A stretch of DNA of 64,000 nucleotides from Parascardovia denticolens DSM 10105 = JCM 12538 (GTDB lineage: Bacteria; Actinomycetota; Actinomycetes; Actinomycetales; Bifidobacteriaceae): NCBI RefSeq assembly GCF_001042675.1, contig NZ_AP012333.1, forward strand, positions 806,001 to 870,000, in the 5' to 3' direction. The position numbers and the translations under genes are program-made. This document shows, piece by piece, positions 59,283 to 64,000 of this stretch (positions are counted from its first letter, which is position 1; each line of letters opens with the position of its first letter). The notes beneath the pieces are model-generated. The model made no database searches and had not been told where the DNA came from. It saw only the letters and a program-made list of their open reading frames with translations.

Positions 59283-60788
59283 ATGAATGAAGACATGATG
59301 ACGGTCGAAGAACGCGAGCCTTTGCCATCAGCTGAAAAGCCTGTGGCTGAGGAGGCGACCGGCGGGGCTGCCGAAGCCGCCGACTCGGCTGAAGGATCGA
59401 CGGCCAAGGCGGGGCGGGGCAAAGGGCTCTATTACGTCCATACCTTGGGCTGCCAGATGAACGTGCATGATTCCGAGCGCATCGCCGGCGTCCTGGAATC
59501 GGACGGGTACGTGAAGGCCAACCAAGTCCAGATCGATTCCCATGATCTGGACCTGATCGTCATGAACACCTGCGCCGTGCGCGAAAACGCCTCCAACCGC
59601 ATGTACGGGACCTTGGGCCAGTGGGCGGAACTCAAAAGGGAGAACCCCCGCCTGCAGATCGCCGTCGGGGGTTGCATGGCCCAGAAGGACCGCCAGCGTA
59701 TCACCGAACGGGCCCCCTGGGTGGACGCCGTCTTCGGGACCAAGAACATCGGCTCTTTGACCGGTCTCTTGGACAAGGCCCGGGCCGAGCGGCGCTCGCA
59801 AGTGCAGGTGGCTACCGACCTGGACTATTTCCCCAGCCAGCTCCCCGTCTCCCGCGCCTCCCGGGTCTCGGCCTGGGTCGCCATCTCCATGGGCTGCAAC
59901 AACACCTGCACCTTCTGCATCGTTCCATCCGTGCGCGGACGTGAGAGGGACCGCCGCCCGGGCGACGTCTTGGATGAGATCCAGCGGTGCGTGGACGCAG
60001 GATCCAAAGAGGTGACCTTGCTGGGGCAGAACGTCAATTCGTACGGTTACTCCATGGGGGACCGCTACGCCTTCTCCAAACTCCTGCGCGCCTGCGGGAA
60101 GATCGATGGCTTGGAACGGGTGCGTTTCACCTCCCCTCACCCGGCCGCCTTCACCGATGACGTCATCGAGGCCATGGCCGAGACCCCCAACGTCATGCAT
60201 CAGCTGCACATGCCTTTGCAGTCCGGCTCCGACCGGATCCTGCGGGCCATGCGTCGGTCCTACCGCACGGCCAAGTTCATGGACATCCTCGGCAAAGTGC
60301 GTGCGGCCATGCCGGACGCCCAAATCAGCACGGATGTGATCGTGGGCTTCCCCGGAGAAACCGAAGAGGATTTCCAACGGACTCTGGACCTCATCTCCCA
60401 GGCTCGTTTCGCCTCCGCCTACACTTTCGAGTATTCCCCCCGGCCAGGGACCCCTGCCGCCTTGCTGCCCCAGATCCCGGCGGACGTCATGCGCGACCGT
60501 TACACCCGCCTGCACGACCTGCAGGAGGAGATCACGGAAGAGGGGCTGAAGGCCTTCCGCGGCAAGGAAGTGGAAGTCATGGTCACCGGTCAGGGCCGGA
60601 AGGACGGGAACACCCACCGGATCACCGGCCGGGAGAAGACGGGGACGCTGGTTCACATCGGTCCTCCGGAAGGCTACCCGGCCGCCCGGGTGGGCGATTT
60701 CGTCACCTGCACCGTCACCGATTCGGCCCGCCATTATCTGATTTCCGACCCGGATCCCGCCGCTGGGCAGACTTATTCGATCCGGTGA
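59283..60788 (+). CDS. miaB: tRNA-2-methylthio-N6-dimethylallyladenosine synthase MiaB
   Basis: This radical-SAM methylthiotransferase adds the 2-methylthio group to i6A37 of tRNA. The 501-residue protein has the auxiliary-cluster cysteines Cys57 (TLGCQMN), Cys97 ([10 protein letters not shown]) and Cys131 (GGCMAQKD), the radical-SAM motif CNNTCTFC, and a C-terminal TRAM domain ([20 protein letters not shown]). An acidic extension of about 45 residues precedes the usual N-terminus. I took ATG 59283, as upstream codons run through the divergent gene. It is followed 34 bases on by miaA, so the two i6A modification steps are clustered. Confidence 0.95.
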   Translation: MNEDMMTVEEREPLPSAEKPVAEEATGGAAEAADSAEGSTAKAGRGKGLYYVHTLGCQMNVHDSERIAGVLESDGYVKANQVQIDSHDLDLIVMNTCAVRENASNRMYGTLGQWAELKRENPRLQIAVGGCMAQKDRQRITERAPWVDAVFGTKNIGSLTGLLDKARAERRSQVQVATDLDYFPSQLPVSRASRVSAWVAISMGCNNTCTFCIVPSVRGRERDRRPGDVLDEIQRCVDAGSKEVTLLGQNVNSYGYSMGDRYAFSKLLRACGKIDGLERVRFTSPHPAAFTDDVIEAMAETPNVMHQLHMPLQSGSDRILRAMRRSYRTAKFMDILGKVRAAMPDAQISTDVIVGFPGETEEDFQRTLDLISQARFASAYTFEYSPRPGTPAALLPQIPADVMRDRYTRLHDLQEEITEEGLKAFRGKEVEVMVTGQGRKDGNTHRITGREKTGTLVHIGPPEGYPAARVGDFVTCTVTDSARHYLISDPDPAAGQTYSIR

Positions 60789-60822
60789 CTACCGGCGACT
60801 GACTATCAAGGCTGTGACGGGC

Positions 60823-61818
60823 ATGGATGAAAAACAGGAAAAGGTGATCTCTATCATTGGACCGACCGCTTCCGGCAAGACCGGCTTGGGCATAGCCCTG
60901 GCCCAGGCCTTGTTCAAGCATGGCCAGGCGGCGGAGATCATCAGCGCGGACGCTTACCAGATGTACAAGGGGATGGACATCGGCACCGCCAAGGCCACCG
61001 CGGAGGAACGGGCCTTGGTTCCCCATCACCTGATCGACATCCTGGAACCCGGTCAAGTGATGACCGTCGCCCTCTTCCAGGACTTGGCCCGCAAGGAGAT
61101 TTCCGACCTTCAGGCCCGGTCCGTTCGCCCCATCCTGGTGGGTGGGTCCGGTTTTTACGCCCGCGCCGCCATTGACCGGATTTCCTTTCCTGGGACTGAT
61201 TCGGATATCCGCAGGAGATGGGAGGAAGAAGGGAAGGTCCTCGGCCCGGAAGCGCTTTTCTCCATCCTTCGAGAGAAAGACCCACTGGCCGCTTCCCATA
61301 TGGATGAGCACAACATCCGCCGCACCGTCCGCGCCTTGGAAGTCATCGAGCTGACCGGACGTCCCTACTCGGCCAGTCTGCCCCGATACGAATACGCCAT
61401 CGGAAGCCTGCAAATCGGCCTGGACCTGTCCCGTCAGGAGCTGGACCGGAGGATCGATGAGCGTACTCAGGGGATGCGGAGGGCCGGCTTCACCAGCGAA
61501 GTGGAAAGGATCCGTCCCCACCTGGGGCCAACGGCCGCCCGGGCTTTGGGATATCAGCAGATCATCGACTTTCTGGATGGCCTCATCAGCGAAGACGAGG
61601 CATACGCCCTCATCGCCCGGAAGACCCGCCGCCTGGCCCGCAAACAGATGGGCTGGTTCGGCCGCGACCCACGCATCCATTGGCTGACGGCCACCCGTCC
61701 GGATTTGGTGGAGGCAGCCCTGGCTTTGGTGGACCACGCCGATGCGGGCGATTTCGATGACCAAGACGCCCAGGCGGATTCCTTCGTGCAGCATCATCTG
61801 GGTCAGACCGCCGCCTGA
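60823..61818 (+). CDS. miaA: tRNA dimethylallyltransferase MiaA
   Basis: MiaA transfers a dimethylallyl group to A37 of tRNA, the substrate of MiaB. The 331-residue protein has the P-loop [17 protein letters not shown], the [20 protein letters not shown] block, [14 protein letters not shown] and [13 protein letters not shown]. The ATG at 60823 is the most likely start; a GTG at 60814 is possible. No strong ribosome site is visible. It follows miaB on the same strand. Confidence 0.94.
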   Translation: MDEKQEKVISIIGPTASGKTGLGIALAQALFKHGQAAEIISADAYQMYKGMDIGTAKATAEERALVPHHLIDILEPGQVMTVALFQDLARKEISDLQARSVRPILVGGSGFYARAAIDRISFPGTDSDIRRRWEEEGKVLGPEALFSILREKDPLAASHMDEHNIRRTVRALEVIELTGRPYSASLPRYEYAIGSLQIGLDLSRQELDRRIDERTQGMRRAGFTSEVERIRPHLGPTAARALGYQQIIDFLDGLISEDEAYALIARKTRRLARKQMGWFGRDPRIHWLTATRPDLVEAALALVDHADAGDFDDQDAQADSFVQHHLGQTAA

Positions 61819-61897
61819 ATCGCAAGCTTGTGATTTTTGTGGATTTTCCCGCTTTGGCACCTCGCGACCGGCCTTGCCTTTGTATCCTTGAAAAGTT

Positions 61898-64000
61898 ATG
61901 GCAAGAGGAAATTCATCATCACGCAGACCCCGGGATCTGAACACGGACAAGGACCCGGATCCTTCGGCGCGCTCACGGTCCGCCTCCAAATCCGGCAAGG
62001 GCAGGGCGGGAGCGCCTGCGGGACAGGCCCGGGGCTCCCAGCGGTCCCAGGAACCCCTGTGGTACCGGATCCTTCTTTTCCTCCCCCGCGCCTTCGGGAA
62101 ACTGATCAGGGGAGTCACCGGCGCCGGGACCGACGACGATGAAGCCACCCGTGACGGGCTCTGCTTCCTTTTGCTCATTTTCGCCATTCTCTTCATCGCC
62201 AGCGAGTGGTTCCGGGTGAATGGGATCCTGGCCCGGGCCTTGCATGATTTCGCCGCCGGCGCTTTCGGCCTGATGAGCGTCTTCCTGCCGATCCTGTTGA
62301 TCGTCATCGCCATCCGTCTTTTGCGCAACGTCGGTCAGGAGTCCAGTTACGATAACTCCCGCGTGGTCGCCGGCTGGTTGCTGCTTCTCTGGTCGGTCTG
62401 CTCGATCCTGGACGCCGTCCGTTCCGCTCCTTTGCGGCGCTTCAGCTGGGAATCGGTCCGGCGAGCGGGGGGAGTCTTCGGGTTCGCCCTCGGATCCCCT
62501 CTGGCCTGGGGCTTATCGGTTCCTTTCGCCGTGGTCGTTTTCGTCGTCATCGCCCTTTTCTCCCTCTTGCTGATCACCCGCACCCATCTGACGGACCTGC
62601 CCGACATGATTTCCTCCCTTCCTTCCAGGAAGACCCGCTCCAAGGACGGGGAGTCCGAGGACCAGGCGACCGCTGATGACGGGTCCTTGCGATTCGCCGA
62701 AGGCGTCCCCCTTCATGATGGGGAGGAGGGAGAGGGCCCGGGCAATGCCTCTTTCCTCCACCACTTCCTGGGCTTCTTCAAAGGGAAGAAGAAGGATGAC
62801 GGTCTGGATTCCTACGAAGGGGATCAAGCCTTCGACCAGGCCCATAAGCGGGAAGGGGATTCTTCCCCTGAATCCGGGGCCTTCGACGATGGGGGAACCC
62901 TGCCCCTGCCTTCCGCCTCCTTCCCACCCACCCTGTATCAGGATCAGGGGCAGGAAGCCGATGATGAGGAAGGGAAGACCGTGGCTTTCGCCCGTCCTTC
63001 CGCGGGGTCCACTGGAACAGCCGTCCACGATGGAAGCACCGGGTCTGCTGGGGCCATGGCCGCACCATCAGAGGCAGCGGGTCCTGGAAATCCGCCGAAC
63101 TCCTCTGCCTCTGCAGGCGCGAACCCTGCCTCCGCCGTAGCGGCAGCGGCCGCGGCGAATTCAGCCGGCGACGAGTTCATCATCACCGACGATGGTCGGG
63201 GAGGAAACGGGAACAGCCACTATCAGCTCCCTGACCTCAACCTCCTCAAGCGAGGCAAACCTCACGCCACCAAGACCCCGGAAAACGAACGGGTCATGAA
63301 CTCCCTCCAGGCCACCTTCCGCCAATTCGGGGTGGACGCCCGGGTGGTCGGCTTCCTGCGCGGCCCCTCCGTCACCCAGTACGAAGTCGAACTGGGGCCT
63401 GGGGTCAAGGTGGAGAAGGTCACCAACCTGCAAAGGAACATCGCCTACGCGGTCGCCTCCTCCGACGTCCGGATCCTCTCTCCGATCCCGGGCAAATCCG
63501 CCATCGGCATCGAAATCCCGAACGCGGACAGGGAAATCGTCCATCTGGGCGACGTCCTGCGGTCCGACGTGGCCCTCAATGACCCCAACCCCATGTTGGC
63601 CGGTCTGGGCAAGGATGTGGAAGGCCACGTCATCACCGCCGACCTGACCAAAATGCCCCACCTCTTGGTCGCAGGCGCCACCGGCTCAGGAAAGTCCAGC
63701 TTCATCAACTCCATGCTCATGTCCATCGTCATGAGGGCCACCCCGGAACAGGTCCGGATGATCATGGTCGACCCCAAGCGGGTGGAGTTGACCGCCTACG
63801 CCGGCATCCCCCACCTGCTGACCCCCATCATCACCGATCCCAAACGGGCCGCCCAGGCCTTGGAATGGGTGGTCAAAGAGATGGACGCCCGCTATGACGA
63901 CCTGCAATTCTTCGGTTTCAAGCACGTGAAAGACTTCAACAAAGCCGTCCGCGAAGGCAAGGTCCATGCGCCGGCCGGGTCCAACCGGAAGGTGGCCCCT
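61898..64000 (+). CDS. ftsK: DNA translocase FtsK (N-terminal part; runs off the window)
   Basis: The visible 701 codons hold a basic N-terminus ([18 protein letters not shown]), about four membrane helices (roughly 85-225) and a long Ala/Gly/Asp-rich linker (about 240-430). Then comes the start of the motor: [40 protein letters not shown], Walker [12 protein letters not shown] (about 590-600) and Walker [12 protein letters not shown]. FtsK pumps DNA at the septum and activates XerCD at dif. The gamma domain lies beyond the window. No clear ribosome site is seen before the ATG. Confidence 0.93.
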   Translation, partial: MARGNSSSRRPRDLNTDKDPDPSARSRSASKSGKGRAGAPAGQARGSQRSQEPLWYRILLFLPRAFGKLIRGVTGAGTDDDEATRDGLCFLLLIFAILFIASEWFRVNGILARALHDFAAGAFGLMSVFLPILLIVIAIRLLRNVGQESSYDNSRVVAGWLLLLWSVCSILDAVRSAPLRRFSWESVRRAGGVFGFALGSPLAWGLSVPFAVVVFVVIALFSLLLITRTHLTDLPDMISSLPSRKTRSKDGESEDQATADDGSLRFAEGVPLHDGEEGEGPGNASFLHHFLGFFKGKKKDDGLDSYEGDQAFDQAHKREGDSSPESGAFDDGGTLPLPSASFPPTLYQDQGQEADDEEGKTVAFARPSAGSTGTAVHDGSTGSAGAMAAPSEAAGPGNPPNSSASAGANPASAVAAAAAANSAGDEFIITDDGRGGNGNSHYQLPDLNLLKRGKPHATKTPENERVMNSLQATFRQFGVDARVVGFLRGPSVTQYEVELGPGVKVEKVTNLQRNIAYAVASSDVRILSPIPGKSAIGIEIPNADREIVHLGDVLRSDVALNDPNPMLAGLGKDVEGHVITADLTKMPHLLVAGATGSGKSSFINSMLMSIVMRATPEQVRMIMVDPKRVELTAYAGIPHLLTPIITDPKRAAQALEWVVKEMDARYDDLQFFGFKHVKDFNKAVREGKVHAPAGSNRKVAP

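Overview
The window is a high-GC actinobacterial chromosome segment, most likely from Bifidobacterium or a close relative in the Bifidobacteriaceae. Codons are strongly GC-biased. Oligopeptide transporters carry fused two-domain ATPases. The housekeeping blocks infC-rpmI-rplT, xerD, parA-scpA-scpB, DUF3710-DUF3159-TrmA-like and miaB-miaA-ftsK occur in arrangements typical of that group. No rRNA, tRNA, CRISPR array, transposase or prophage gene was found.

Layout. 1-1.4 kb: end of a glutamate-type amino-acid ABC transporter. 1.4-3.3 kb: translation operon infC-rpmI-rplT with a structured leader and a non-AUG infC start. 3.4-6.0 kb: a PfkB sugar kinase and an FHS-type sugar symporter behind a LacI-like operator. 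6.1-7.2 kb: xerD. 7.3-13.8 kb (minus strand): peptide ABC transporter 1. 14.0-16.4 kb: parA-scpA-scpB, chromosome segregation and condensation. 16.5-21.4 kb: hsp20, glycerol dehydrogenase, typA/bipA and two small conserved genes. 21.7-30.6 kb: peptide ABC transporter 2, with xerC and a third binding protein downstream. 30.8-33.9 kb: DUF3710, DUF3159 and a TrmA-family methyltransferase.

33.9-47.9 kb is an accessory island. Base and codon use change abruptly, and the genes resemble those of Firmicutes. It opens with an intact malolactic enzyme and a TetR regulator and then becomes a gene graveyard. The decayed genes are a metallo-beta-lactamase-fold lactonase (amber stop), a short-chain dehydrogenase (frameshift), a Fic/AlbA_2-type C-terminal fragment, a carbon-nitrogen hydrolase (amber stop plus frameshift), an esterase-like gene (frameshift), and a row of three stumps (PD-(D/E)XK nuclease, GNAT, dehydrogenase). 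Intact genes survive among them: Rrf2 regulator-oxidoreductase-VOC protein behind a clean 19-bp palindromic operator, a GNAT acetyltransferase, a lipoprotein, and an AT-rich gene for a 792-residue protein with a His/Asp-rich N-terminal region, a glycine-rich membrane segment and a C-terminal coiled coil. That last gene is the best candidate for undescribed biology. A 14-bp motif occurs five times in one orientation, in two clusters flanking the Rrf2 module.

47.9-64 kb returns to host-like sequence: monooxygenase, membrane lipase, DUF1304, exonuclease III, ElaA-like GNAT, a lipoprotein, an AlkD-type DNA repair gene (probably acquired), a CtpE-like P-type ATPase, a DMT transporter, Bax-inhibitor-1 protein, a small alarmone synthetase, miaB, miaA and the start of ftsK.

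Peptide import (three binding proteins, two membrane complexes), sugar uptake and phosphorylation, and chromosome segregation (XerC, XerD, ParA, ScpA/B, FtsK) dominate the core. Regulatory calls and some start sites are inferences by eye; protein families come from recognising motifs, not from a database search.
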